From assembly GCA_031279525.1 (NCBI GenBank), contig JAITIH010000289.1, forward strand, positions 1 to 5,920: a DNA stretch of 5,920 bases, read 5' to 3'. Below, piece after piece: positions 1-5,688 of this stretch (positions are counted from its first letter, which is position 1; each line of letters starts with the position of its first letter). The position numbers and the translations under genes are program-made. The notes under the pieces are model-generated. The model saw only the letters and a list, made by a program, of their open reading frames with translations, was not told the DNA's origin and did no database searches. Source of the stretch: Deltaproteobacteria bacterium (lineage in GTDB: Bacteria; Desulfobacterota; Desulfarculia; Adiutricales; Adiutricaceae).

Positions 1-1
1 G

Positions 2-546
2 GATGGGTCGTTCAAGTTCGTTTTTTGCGACGAGTCGATGGAGGCGTCCTTTGAGGACATCCGCAAACTGGCGCTTTTGGCGTTGGACGATAGAGCGACT
101 CTTCAAGGAATGTAAGGAATACTTGGGCCTGGATCTCTATGAGATAAGCGCTTGGCTTGGCTGGCCTTAGGCATATGTCGCTGGTCTTCATAGCCCATTC
201 GTTCGTCAACAAGTTGCGGCGAGAGTTCTCGCTCAAAAGCGAGACCAAGGGGCCGACGCCGTTTATCTCCGCGCTGGCGCCTCTCGCCGATTTCGTCGAT
301 GCCGCCAAAAAGTTTCAAAACAATGATGAAATTACTCATAAAAGTATATCTTATGCTACAACTAATATAACTAAGCATAAGCAAGTCATTAAGATAGGAA
401 TAATAGAATTAATTATTATTAAAACATCTCCTAAGGTTGGACAGTTGATAAAAGTAACCGACGCCAATCTGAAAAGTATGGCCAGAGCATTCGTGGCTCA
501 CTCAAATCGGGTAACAAACAACGCGATACTTCGATGTTCGACATAG
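2..546 (+). pseudogene. Degraded IS701-like DDE transposase, C-terminal part, frameshifted
   Basis: This is the remnant of a cut-and-paste transposase, read in three successive frames. Frame 2 from position 2 gives DGSFKFVFCDESMEASFEDI. Frame 3 from about 72 to 167 gives RFWRWTIERLFKECKEYLGL followed by DLYEISAWLGWP. Frame 1 from about 160 gives LRHMSLVFIAHSFVNKLRRE and stays open to a TAG-type end at 546. The W-x-I-E-x-x-F-K-E-C-K-x-x-L-G-x-D-x-Y-E block followed by W-x-G-W-x-R-H-M is what I know from the last catalytic-Glu region of IS701-family transposases. The second shift is explained by one extra T near 167-168 (CCTT before AGG CAT ATG); the first lies near 70-80. From about 320 the DNA turns AT-rich but the frame stays open, and it includes a KSMARAFVAHSNR stretch that resembles the usual tail of these enzymes. 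The 5' part lies outside the window, so truncation there cannot be judged. No terminal inverted repeat was identified. The gene is almost certainly inactive; the exact family is inferred. Confidence 0.72.
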
Positions 547-650
547 GACAGACAGCCCAAAAAATTTTCATGATGACGGTCGAGGAAAAAATTTTTTTAA
601 ACACTCCATTGTAGTATTAGGGCGTTCTTGAAAATCAAATTAAAGGAAGC

Positions 651-679
651 TTGACAAGTAGATTATAATTTCCTATGAT
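651..679 (+). promoter_or_regulatory. Sigma70 promoter of the small secreted-protein gene
   Basis: A perfect -35 box TTGACA (651-656) is followed after 17 bp by TATGAT (674-679), which differs from the consensus -10 box at one base. The DNA just upstream (about 628-645, GAAAATCAAATTAAA) is A/T-rich and could act as an UP element. The predicted start of transcription is near 686, about 210 nt before the ATG at 898. A perfect TATAAT at 664-669 lies only 7 bp after the -35 and is therefore not the partner of this box. This is the best promoter in the window. Confidence 0.7.
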
Positions 680-897
680 CGGCAGGGTTTAAAGGAAGGG
701 ATTATTTTTGCGGCGCGTTTGGGCCGCGAGTTAGTTTAGCCTTTGATTTGGGTTTTCCCGCCCGGGGTGGCCTGGTAAAGCTGGCCGAGCGGAAAAATTA
801 TCGTTAATGTCAGGTTTTTTCGCTTAGAAAATCTTGCATTCTGGCAATTTTTGGCAATTTTACCAAAGTTTTTTTCGCGGAGGAAAGGATTTTATTT
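680..897 (+). other. Long 5' leader of the secreted-protein mRNA
   Basis: The leader is about 210 nt of untranslated sequence between the predicted start of transcription and the ATG at 898. It contains an imperfect inverted repeat whose arms are TTTTCCCGC (753-761) and GCGGAAAA (789-796), with inner GGCC blocks that could extend the stem. It also has a perfect 10-bp tandem duplication TGGCAATTTT (842-851 and 852-861) just before the ribosome binding site. No known riboswitch or leader peptide was recognised. A regulatory role is possible only by inference from the length and the hairpin. Confidence 0.4.
879..889 (+). promoter_or_regulatory. Ribosome binding site for the secreted-protein gene
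   Basis: GGAGGAAAGGA is a purine-rich Shine-Dalgarno stretch. Its AGGA end lies 8 nt before the ATG at 898, and its GGAGG start lies 14 nt before it. It supports the ATG at 898 as the true start and predicts strong translation. Confidence 0.75.
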
Positions 898-1287
898 ATG
901 TGTAAGAAAATTTGCGGCGCCGTTTTCGCTATTTTCGCCGTAGCGCTTCTTAGCTCCGGCGTTCTTCTGGCTCAGGGCGTTAAGGATGTCACTCTGACCG
1001 ACGCCGAGATTCAGACGTTCATCAAGGTCGCTGGGTCCGCCACCGATCCGGTCGCTATGAGCAAAATTATCGCCGACAGCAAACTCGATCCGATGAAGTG
1101 GGCCTCGGCCCAGGGCAAACTGTCCTTCATCCTGGGAATTAGGGCCATGGGTCAGGGCACGGACGCCGAGAAAGCCATGTTGGGCGGCAACCCCATGTTC
1201 AAGTTTAGCGACGCCGAGCTGGACTTGATTAACAAGAACGAAGCCGCGTTGCTCGCCGCTTATAAGACCATGACTACTCCTAAGTAG
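898..1287 (+). CDS. Small exported protein of unknown function (129 aa)
   Basis: I do not recognise a family. The N-terminus is a classic Sec signal peptide: basic MCKK, a hydrophobic core at residues 7-24 (AVFAIFAVALLSSGVLL), and a likely cut after Ala25 (LLA|QG). The mature protein would be about 104 residues, periplasmic or secreted. It has no cysteine after the signal, no further membrane segment, and looks helical. Two segments resemble each other, LTDAEIQTFIKV at 33-44 and FSDAELDLINKN at 103-114, which hints at paired helices or an old internal duplication. The gene has its own strong promoter, a ribosome binding site and an intrinsic terminator, so it is a monocistronic and probably well-expressed unit. 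The antisense open frame over the same span (892-1374) lacks any of these signals. Function cannot be inferred from the neighbours: a dead transposase lies upstream and repeats lie downstream. The gene call is firm; the role is unknown. Confidence 0.85.
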   Translation: MCKKICGAVFAIFAVALLSSGVLLAQGVKDVTLTDAEIQTFIKVAGSATDPVAMSKIIADSKLDPMKWASAQGKLSFILGIRAMGQGTDAEKAMLGGNPMFKFSDAELDLINKNEAALLAAYKTMTTPK

Positions 1288-1317
1288 AAATAAGTTTATT
1301 TTTGGCGAATTCGTCGG

Positions 1318-1343
1318 AAAGGGTGGCCGCGCCACCCTTTTTT
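1318..1343 (+). terminator. Rho-independent terminator after the secreted-protein gene
   Basis: The perfect 10-bp stem AAAGGGTGGC (1318-1327) and GCCACCCTTT (1331-1340) encloses a CGC loop and runs into a T tract (six Ts in all, 1338-1343). It lies 31 nt after the stop codon at 1285-1287. The A tract at the 5' foot gives only three Us for minus-strand transcripts, so termination in that direction would be weaker. Confidence 0.92.
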
Positions 1344-1350
1344 CGTTTGA

Positions 1351-1367
1351 ACGCCCAAAAAGGGCGT
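1351..1367. repeat. Small hairpin after the terminator
   Basis: The inverted repeat ACGCCC (1351-1356) and GGGCGT (1362-1367) is separated by five As. It has no T tract and sits 8 bp after the terminator. It may simply be part of the C-run, A-run, G-run repeats that follow. Confidence 0.45.
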
Positions 1368-1378
1368 CCCCCAAAGCA

Positions 1379-1422
1379 CCCCTCCAAAAGGGAGCCCCTC
1401 AAAAGGGAGCCCCCTAAAATGG
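1379..1422. repeat. Three short tandem repeats of about 15 bp
   Basis: The units are CCCCTCCAAAAGGGAG (1379-1394), CCCCTCAAAAGGGAG (1395-1409) and the diverged CCCCCTAAAATGG (1410-1422). The first two each contain CCCT and AGGG arms around an A-rich loop, so each can fold into a tiny hairpin. No function is evident. Confidence 0.6.
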
Positions 1423-1527
1423 CGCTCTGGCCTAAACGCTCTTTCGCCAATGATCCCTTAATTTAACGAAACTTGGCTTAATAACACATATATTTTATTC
1501 TTACATTCATCGGTAAACATCTTAATT

Positions 1528-1555
1528 TTGCCTTATTAAAACCAGTTGTTATAAT
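1528..1555 (+). promoter_or_regulatory. Possible orphan promoter in the AT-rich gap
   Basis: TTGCCT (1528-1533) is followed after 16 bp by a perfect TATAAT (1550-1555). A second, overlapping TATAAT lies at 1555-1560. No gene follows on the plus strand, and AT-rich DNA gives such matches by chance, so this is only a candidate start for an untranslated RNA. Confidence 0.25.
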
Positions 1556-1560
1556 ATAAT

Positions 1561-1577
1561 AAGCCAGGGGCTTTTTT
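1561..1577 (+). repeat. Small hairpin followed by a T tract
   Basis: The stem AAGCC (1561-1565) and GGCTT (1569-1573) has an AGG loop, and the Ts continue to 1577. It has the shape of a weak intrinsic terminator. It sits directly after the promoter-like TATAAT boxes, so it cannot usefully end a transcript from them, and the stem is short. Confidence 0.3.
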
Positions 1578-1612
1578 ATTGAAGATCAATAGACGTATAA
1601 TGCTAAATATTA

Positions 1613-1632
1613 AAAAAATATCGATATTTTTT
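1613..1632. repeat. 20-bp perfect palindrome
   Basis: AAAAAATATCGATATTTTTT is a perfect two-fold palindrome centred between 1622 and 1623. It lies in the gene-free gap. It could be a binding site for a dimeric protein, or, as RNA, a loop-poor hairpin ending in Us. No gene lies close enough to suggest an operator. Confidence 0.55.
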
Positions 1633-2188
1633 GCCTTGACCGGCCGCCTGGGCGCGGCCATCGGGCTTAGGTTTAGGGAATGCCAGTCGCTGGCCTTATG
1701 GTTTTTTGATCGATCTTAAGCCGGCGGCCGTCGCCCAATCTAACCCCTAAAGCTTCGATAACCGCTAGATTTCCCGCCCAAAAGCGGTCGAGACTAATCT
1801 GGAAATTACGGGCGATAGAGCGAACGCGAATAAAAATTCATTGAAAATTCATTAAGTTAAGGAGATCGCGCGGTTTTTTGGGGCGAGGGGGGAGCCATAT
1901 CGCCGAACCGCGTCGCCTATGGATTGCGAGTCGGCTTAACCTCGCGCGACGGCTAAGGCGGGCTAAAAATTGCGCGTCGTTAAAATAGATTGAAAACGTA
2001 AGGCCATCTATCGCGAGTTTAACGGCGGGGGCTTTTGGGCCTGGTCGCTTTATAAGCGCCACGCGCGCCTTCTTGGAAGCCAAAACTGGCTATTGGCGCC
2101 CAAAATTCCCTCGCGAGAGTTTTCTAAGGCTAAGGCGTTTTTTCCGGCCAAAAGGCCTTACTCGTGAAATAAACCTAAAGCTTTGCCC

Positions 2189-2375
2189 ATGGTTAAGCCT
2201 TATGGTTAAGCCTTATGGTTAAACCAATTGCTAAGCCTTGAGAGCCAAGACTTGGGGCTAAGCCTTGAGGCTAAGCCTTGAGGGCCAAGCCTTTGGGCTA
2301 AGCCTTGAGGGCCTGGCCTTGAGAGTTAAGCCTTGAGGGCCTGGCCTTAAGGCCCAATCTTTAGGCTACTCTTTG
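2189..2375. repeat. Degenerate tandem array built on TAAGCCTTGAG
   Basis: The array starts with two perfect 13-bp units ATGGTTAAGCCTT (2189-2201 and 2202-2214) and a partial third. It continues with looser units of about 12 to 28 bp that contain five exact copies of TAAGCCTTGAG (starting near 2232, 2260, 2272, 2300 and 2328) mixed with GGGCC, GGCCTGGCC and CCAAG variants. Many units are self-complementary, for example AGCCT-TG-AGGCT at 2261-2272 and GGCCTTAAGGCC at 2343-2354. The array starts about 20 bp beyond the truA stop codon, so it would form the structured 3' tail of the operon mRNA if transcription runs on. No T tract on the minus strand marks an ordinary terminator here. Irregular spacing and frequent stops argue against a coding role. 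Confidence 0.7.
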
Positions 2376-2392
2376 GCCAAAATTAGCCGAAG

Positions 2393-3154
2393 TCATGGTC
2401 CAAAGGGCCAGTCCTCGTAAAAAACTCGCCTAAGGCACAAGCCTTGGGCCGGGGCTAGGCGCCCGGCCTGGCCGCGGTCCTTGGCGGCTAGGATCCGGCC
2501 CAGTTCCTGGGGCTCCAGTCGGCCTTGGGCCGCCTGGAGCAAGGTCCCGGCCATGGTCCTAACCATACGGCGCAAAAAGCCGGTCCCAAAAACGGCAAGG
2601 CGGGTTATATGTGGCTCTGGAAAGGACAACTCCAGCCTGGGGACGACCCGGACCGTGGTTTTGGCGTCGCCGCCTTGGCTTCGGAAGGAGGCGAAATCCC
2701 GCTCGCCTAAAAGATAGGGGAAGCATTTTTCGACTAGGCCCCAGTCAAGGCCCGACCCGACCGGCCAGGCCCGGCGAACGGTCAAAGGGTCGCGGACCGG
2801 GCTGGTCCCGAAGTCGTAGGTGTAGCATTTCCCGCGGGCCGAGAAGCGGGCGTGAAAGCTTAGGCTCGCCTCCTCGGCCTTGACCACGGCGATTTCTGGG
2901 GGTAGGAGGGAATTGGCCCCGGCCAAAAGCTGGGTCGGGGTCCTTGGGCTTGGGGTCAAAAAGCTGGCCACCTGGCCCTGAGCGTGGACCCCGGCGTCGG
3001 TCCGGCCGCTGCCGTGGAGGGCGACCTTATGGTCGCAGACCCGGCTTAGGGCTTCCTCCAGTAGCCCCTGGACGGTCGGGCCTTGGCCCTGCCTCTGCCA
3101 GCCCAGGAAATTGGCGCCGTCGTAAGCTATGAGGAGCTTAAAGTTTTTGACCAT
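2393..3154 (-). CDS. truA: tRNA pseudouridine(38-40) synthase TruA
   Basis: TruA converts uridine to pseudouridine at positions 38-40 in the anticodon stem-loop of many tRNAs, in the cytoplasm. The 253-residue protein has the family landmarks in order: the N-terminal AYDGANFLGWQRQ (10-22), the catalytic motif GRTDAGVHA (50-58) with Asp53 as the nucleophile, FHARFSARGKCYTYDF (100-115) with the conserved active-site Tyr111, LGERDFASFR (149-158), FLRRMVRTMAGTLL (193-206), and the C-terminal APAQGLCL (234-241). The length is slightly below that of E. coli TruA (about 270) with nothing essential missing. The ATG at 3154 begins 8 nt after the stop of the upstream gene, and no strong Shine-Dalgarno is visible, so translation is probably coupled. 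It is the last gene of the four-gene minus-strand operon. The assignment is firm. Confidence 0.97.
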   Translation of the reverse strand: MVKNFKLLIAYDGANFLGWQRQGQGPTVQGLLEEALSRVCDHKVALHGSGRTDAGVHAQGQVASFLTPSPRTPTQLLAGANSLLPPEIAVVKAEEASLSFHARFSARGKCYTYDFGTSPVRDPLTVRRAWPVGSGLDWGLVEKCFPYLLGERDFASFRSQGGDAKTTVRVVPRLELSFPEPHITRLAVFGTGFLRRMVRTMAGTLLQAAQGRLEPQELGRILAAKDRGQAGRLAPAQGLCLRRVFYEDWPFGP

Positions 3155-3162
3155 GGGCGATT

Positions 3163-3954
3163 TTATTCGGCGGGCGGGCGGTAGTAGGGGCCGCGATGGG
3201 CCTCAGGTTGGGGTAGGCGGCGGTCCTCGGGCGGGGCGGCTCGGTCGTGGGGCTTGGTGAAATACTCCCCGTTCCAAAAGAGGGGCAAAAGGTTGAATTG
3301 GGCCAGAAACCCAAGGCAAGGGCTCCCGTTAATGGTGGTGACGGTCAGGATGTCCAAGGCCTTAGGGTCTAGGACGCTGGCGTGGCAGGTCAGGCACTGC
3401 TCGAACCCCTGGTTAATGGCGGCCAGATCCCGGACGGCCCGGCGGTCGGACAAGGTGGCCGCGGTCACGAAGTCCAAAACCGAGATGGGCGGGACGTAGT
3501 TGGCCAAGGGAGCCGAGTTTAGCTCGTCGTTGTGGTCCACCAACAAAAGGTTTAAGTCGTAGGGCCGGGCCGGGGAGGCCGGGTCTCTTTCCGTGGGGCC
3601 GGAGGTCTGGCGGCTCTGGCAGATGGCTAGGATCTGCCAGCGTTCATTGGAGGGGAAGACCTTAAAGACGGTCGGGGCCCGGCCGTGCCCAAAGAGGGTC
3701 AACGCCCAAGGCCCGTGGATCTCCACCCAAAAACCGGAGCGGCTAGGGGCGACGTACTCGGCGGGGTTATGGGCGGCCGCGTCCAAAAGAGCCCTTCGGT
3801 CCACCGGGGAAAGGCCTTGGGCCAGGCCGTCCGGGGCTTTGACGAAGTAGTCCCGGATATCGGCGGCCTGGGCCGGGCCCGCCAGGACCAGGCCAATCAG
3901 GAAAAGGACCGCGGCCCAGCCGAAAAAGGCGGGCCTTACGCTGGCTTTTGGCAT
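3163..3954 (-). CDS. Exported protein with one CxxCH haem c motif, unknown function
   Basis: I do not recognise this 263-residue family. Residues 1-30 form a Sec signal peptide with a hydrophobic core (FFGWAAVLFLIGLVLAG) and a clean AQA|A cut after Ala30, so the protein is periplasmic or exported. Residues 187-191 read CLTCH, the covalent haem c attachment motif, in FEQCLTCHASVLDPKAL. Two further cysteines are Cys112 and Cys213. The central part (75-145) looks like a compact beta-rich domain (FWVEIHGPWALTLFGHGRAP and onwards), and the Pro-rich tail (235-263) is probably disordered. A monohaem cytochrome-like role is an inference; a single CxxCH can also be a metal or redox site. Nothing links it to glycan synthesis or tRNA modification except the shared operon: it starts 28 nt after the cytidylyltransferase and ends 8 nt before truA. 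The ATG is supported by AGAGG 7 nt upstream. Confidence 0.88.
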   Translation of the reverse strand: MPKASVRPAFFGWAAVLFLIGLVLAGPAQAADIRDYFVKAPDGLAQGLSPVDRRALLDAAAHNPAEYVAPSRSGFWVEIHGPWALTLFGHGRAPTVFKVFPSNERWQILAICQSRQTSGPTERDPASPARPYDLNLLLVDHNDELNSAPLANYVPPISVLDFVTAATLSDRRAVRDLAAINQGFEQCLTCHASVLDPKALDILTVTTINGSPCLGFLAQFNLLPLFWNGEYFTKPHDRAAPPEDRRLPQPEAHRGPYYRPPAE

Positions 3955-3961
3955 GTTGAGG

Positions 3962-3972
3962 CCTCTTTCCTT
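3962..3972 (-). promoter_or_regulatory. Ribosome binding site of the CxxCH protein gene
   Basis: On the minus strand AAGGAAAGAGG ends 7 nt before the ATG at 3954. It supports that start and lies in the 28-nt gap after the cytidylyltransferase stop. It is the clearest internal ribosome binding site of the operon. Confidence 0.65.
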
Positions 3973-3982
3973 AGGGCGGCCT

Positions 3983-4630
3983 TTAAACCGGCCGGGGGCT
4001 GGTCAGCCATTTTTCCGCTAAGCCTTTCTCCAGGATTTTCTCGGCCAGCCAGAAGTCGAACTCGTCGTCGATATCCACGTTCTCTTCCCGGCTGGTGACC
4101 AAAGTTCCGGCCCGGGCCCCGAAAAGGCTCTGGCTTTTAATGGTCTCGGCTCGGGAGACGACGACCGAGCCGTCGTTGACGAACGCCGACTTTACGTCTT
4201 GGCGGCGGTGCTCCACCCCGTGAGGCGGGTAGAGGAGTCGCTCGAAGCCCGTGGCCATGGAGTCGAAATTTCCCGAGTTAAAGAGGCCCACAACGCGGTC
4301 GACGAGGCCTGGGCGGCGGACGGGGCTGGTGGGCTGCAAAAGGGCCACGGCCTGGCCGCCTAAGGCGTCTAGGGCGTGCTCTAAGACGAGGCGGCTTACG
4401 GTCTCGTCCTGGGCCAATTCTATAGGCCGCGGGAGGACCTCGGCCCCGTAGGCCCGGGCCACGCCGGCGATCTCCTCGTCCTCGGTGGAGACCACGAAGC
4501 GGGTTAGGAGCCTAGACTCTAAGGCCGCCTGGATGGACCAGGCGATTAAGGGGGCCCCAGCGATGGGTTTCACGTTTTTTCGGGGCACCCCTTTTGAGCC
4601 GCCCCGGGCCGGAATGACGCCCAAGATCAT
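3983..4630 (-). CDS. CMP-sugar synthetase, acylneuraminate cytidylyltransferase family
   Basis: This family joins CTP and a keto-sugar acid to give a CMP-sugar and pyrophosphate in the cytoplasm, the activation step before transfer to a surface glycan. The 215-residue protein shows the nucleotide-binding start IPARGGSKGVPRKN (6-19), the typical PIAGAPLIAWSI (22-33), STEDEEIA (48-55), LQPTSPVR (98-105), and the metal-binding end motif VDIDDEFDFWLAE (185-197) with Asp186 and Asp188. Substrates known for the family are N-acetylneuraminic, pseudaminic and legionaminic acids; the sequence alone does not tell which, so no gene symbol is given. It is a little shorter than usual (about 225-235) but complete. 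It starts 4 nt after the methyltransferase stop without a strong Shine-Dalgarno, which points to coupled translation. No sugar-acid synthase or glycosyltransferase lies in the window, so the rest of the pathway must be elsewhere. Confidence 0.92.
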   Translation of the reverse strand: MILGVIPARGGSKGVPRKNVKPIAGAPLIAWSIQAALESRLLTRFVVSTEDEEIAGVARAYGAEVLPRPIELAQDETVSRLVLEHALDALGGQAVALLQPTSPVRRPGLVDRVVGLFNSGNFDSMATGFERLLYPPHGVEHRRQDVKSAFVNDGSVVVSRAETIKSQSLFGARAGTLVTSREENVDIDDEFDFWLAEKILEKGLAEKWLTSPRPV

Positions 4631-4634
4631 GGCT

Positions 4635-5669
4635 TTAGGGCCTTTTGGCTGGTCTAGCCAGCGTCAATAGCCGGCTGCCCCAGAGGTTTTGGTGGATCAC
4701 GGCCGGGGTTAAGGCCGGGTGAAAGACCGGGGCCTCGCCCAGGTAGGGGTCCTCAAAGCCCAAATGGTTATTGATGGCCCCTAGCTCGGTGATGACCGTT
4801 TCCATCTCCAAGATCTCGAAGCCCATGACCTCCAACAACTTGGCCAAGGAGGTGGGGTTAAAGTGGTTTAAATGGGAATGCCCCCCAAAGGTGTCGCTGC
4901 GCTCGTGTAATAGGCGGGTGGCCAAAGACCCGGCGTTGGGCACCAGGATCAACAGGATGCCGTGCTCCGGGAGGATCCGGCGAACCTCATAGAGGATGTT
5001 TTTGGGCTCGGTTAGGTGCTCCAAAACCTCCCACATGGTGATGAGGTTAAAGGAGCCTGGGGCGATGTCGGCCAGCTCCATGGATTTGACGATGACTTTA
5101 ATGCCGGCTCGCTCTAGGCTGTCCGCCGACTCCAAGTTCAGCTCCATGGCCACGGCTCGCCAGTCCCGCTCCAGGGCCATCAAGATGAAGTCCCCGTTGC
5201 CGGCCCCGATATCCAAAAGATCCCGAGAACCGTTTAGGTAAGCCGAGGCCAGATCTAGGCCGTAGCCGAACTTTAAGACGTCCATGTCCAGCTGGGGCTT
5301 GGACTTTAAGACGGTCTTCCAGGCGATTTCCTCGCGCCAGTACTGGATCAGGATGTCTTCCCTTAATATGAGGCTGACGTAGATAAGGTCGCAGGCCTTA
5401 CAGCGGACGTGGCGGAAGCCGTCTTTGACGAAAATGGCGGGGCCTGGCGGGGCGTCGCAAATCGGGCAGTTGCGGGCCCTGGTCATGTCCAGCTGAATGA
5501 GGCCCGTGGCCGGATCGATGAATTTGGCGAAAGGCTGGCGAACCATCCGGTCCCGGCCGGTGTCGCGGTTGAAACGGGCGGTTCCCACCACCAAGGAGGC
5601 GTCAAAGGCGTTTTTGCGATCCAGGCGCAATTGGGCGTCTTTGCGCCACTCCGATTGCGTTTCCTTCAT
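4635..5669 (-). CDS. Class I SAM-dependent methyltransferase with N-terminal zinc ribbon
   Basis: The 344-residue protein transfers a methyl group from S-adenosylmethionine to an unknown acceptor, probably a sugar or glycan intermediate in the cytoplasm. A zinc-ribbon-like segment comes first: Cys68-x2-Cys71 and Cys90-x2-Cys93, in NCPICDAPPGP and HVRCKACDLIYVSL. The Rossmann methyltransferase domain follows. Motif I is LLDIGAGNGD (151-160), the acidic residue after strand 2 is Glu176 in AVAMELN, WEVLEHLTEP (213-222) follows, and ILLILVPNAGS (238-248) comes next. A later GGHSHLNHFNPTSL (262-275) is typical of the Methyltransf_23 type. This ribbon-plus-methyltransferase layout is common in polysaccharide and LPS gene clusters, which fits the CMP-sugar synthetase directly downstream. 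The first about 60 residues are less characteristic. The ATG at 5669 is chosen because GAGGTG lies 10 nt upstream; Met42 is an alternative start without that support. It is the first gene of the operon. Confidence 0.9.
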   Translation of the reverse strand: MKETQSEWRKDAQLRLDRKNAFDASLVVGTARFNRDTGRDRMVRQPFAKFIDPATGLIQLDMTRARNCPICDAPPGPAIFVKDGFRHVRCKACDLIYVSLILREDILIQYWREEIAWKTVLKSKPQLDMDVLKFGYGLDLASAYLNGSRDLLDIGAGNGDFILMALERDWRAVAMELNLESADSLERAGIKVIVKSMELADIAPGSFNLITMWEVLEHLTEPKNILYEVRRILPEHGILLILVPNAGSLATRLLHERSDTFGGHSHLNHFNPTSLAKLLEVMGFEILEMETVITELGAINNHLGFEDPYLGEAPVFHPALTPAVIHQNLWGSRLLTLARPAKRP

Positions 5670-5679
5670 ATGTAAAAAA

Positions 5680-5685
5680 CACCTC
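5680..5685 (-). promoter_or_regulatory. Ribosome binding site of the methyltransferase gene
   Basis: On the minus strand GAGGTG lies 10 nt before the ATG at 5669, separated by a U-rich spacer. It supports the long version of the protein over a start at Met42. Confidence 0.55.
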
Positions 5686-5688
5686 GAA

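Larger units (their letters stand above)
1344..2392. other. About 1 kb gene-free gap between convergent genes
   Basis: This span lies between the terminator of the secreted-protein gene and the end of truA. No open frame here has a credible start, ribosome binding site or recognisable protein. The longest, on the minus strand at 1838-2083, depends on a TTG start and encodes a low-complexity Arg/Ala/Lys-rich peptide. The sequence is AT-rich at 1441-1640 and more GC-rich at 1640-2160. It holds several short repeats and hairpins, listed separately, plus an 11-bp-period duplication of AAAATTCATT (1833-1842 and 1844-1853) and a GGCCGC/GCGGCC inverted repeat (1642-1647 and 1654-1659). It may be decayed former coding DNA, but I cannot identify what it was. 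Confidence 0.55.

Noticed and set aside
12..384. Minus-strand open frames over the transposase remnant
   Set aside because: The plus strand gives recognisable transposase motifs across its frames; the minus frames are shadows.
664..669. Perfect TATAAT as the -10 of the secreted-protein promoter
   Set aside because: It lies only 7 bp after the TTGACA box; TATGAT at 674-679 has the correct 17-bp spacing.
892..1374. Minus-strand open frame of 160 codons over the secreted-protein gene
   Set aside because: It is the antisense shadow of a gene that has a promoter, ribosome binding site, signal peptide and terminator; the antisense frame has none of these and begins downstream of the terminator hairpin.
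1838..2083. Minus-strand open frame of 81 codons in the gap
   Set aside because: It depends on a TTG start, has no ribosome binding site, and gives a low-complexity basic peptide with no recognisable motif.
2139..2162. GGCC-AAAA-GGCC hairpin as a terminator of truA
   Set aside because: The stem is only 4 bp, there is no U tract in the minus direction, and it lies beyond the repeat array.
3685..4098. Plus-strand open frame of 137 codons across two operon genes
   Set aside because: It is antisense to the CxxCH gene and the end of the cytidylyltransferase; it is Arg/Gly/Pro-rich, as expected from GC-rich antisense frames.
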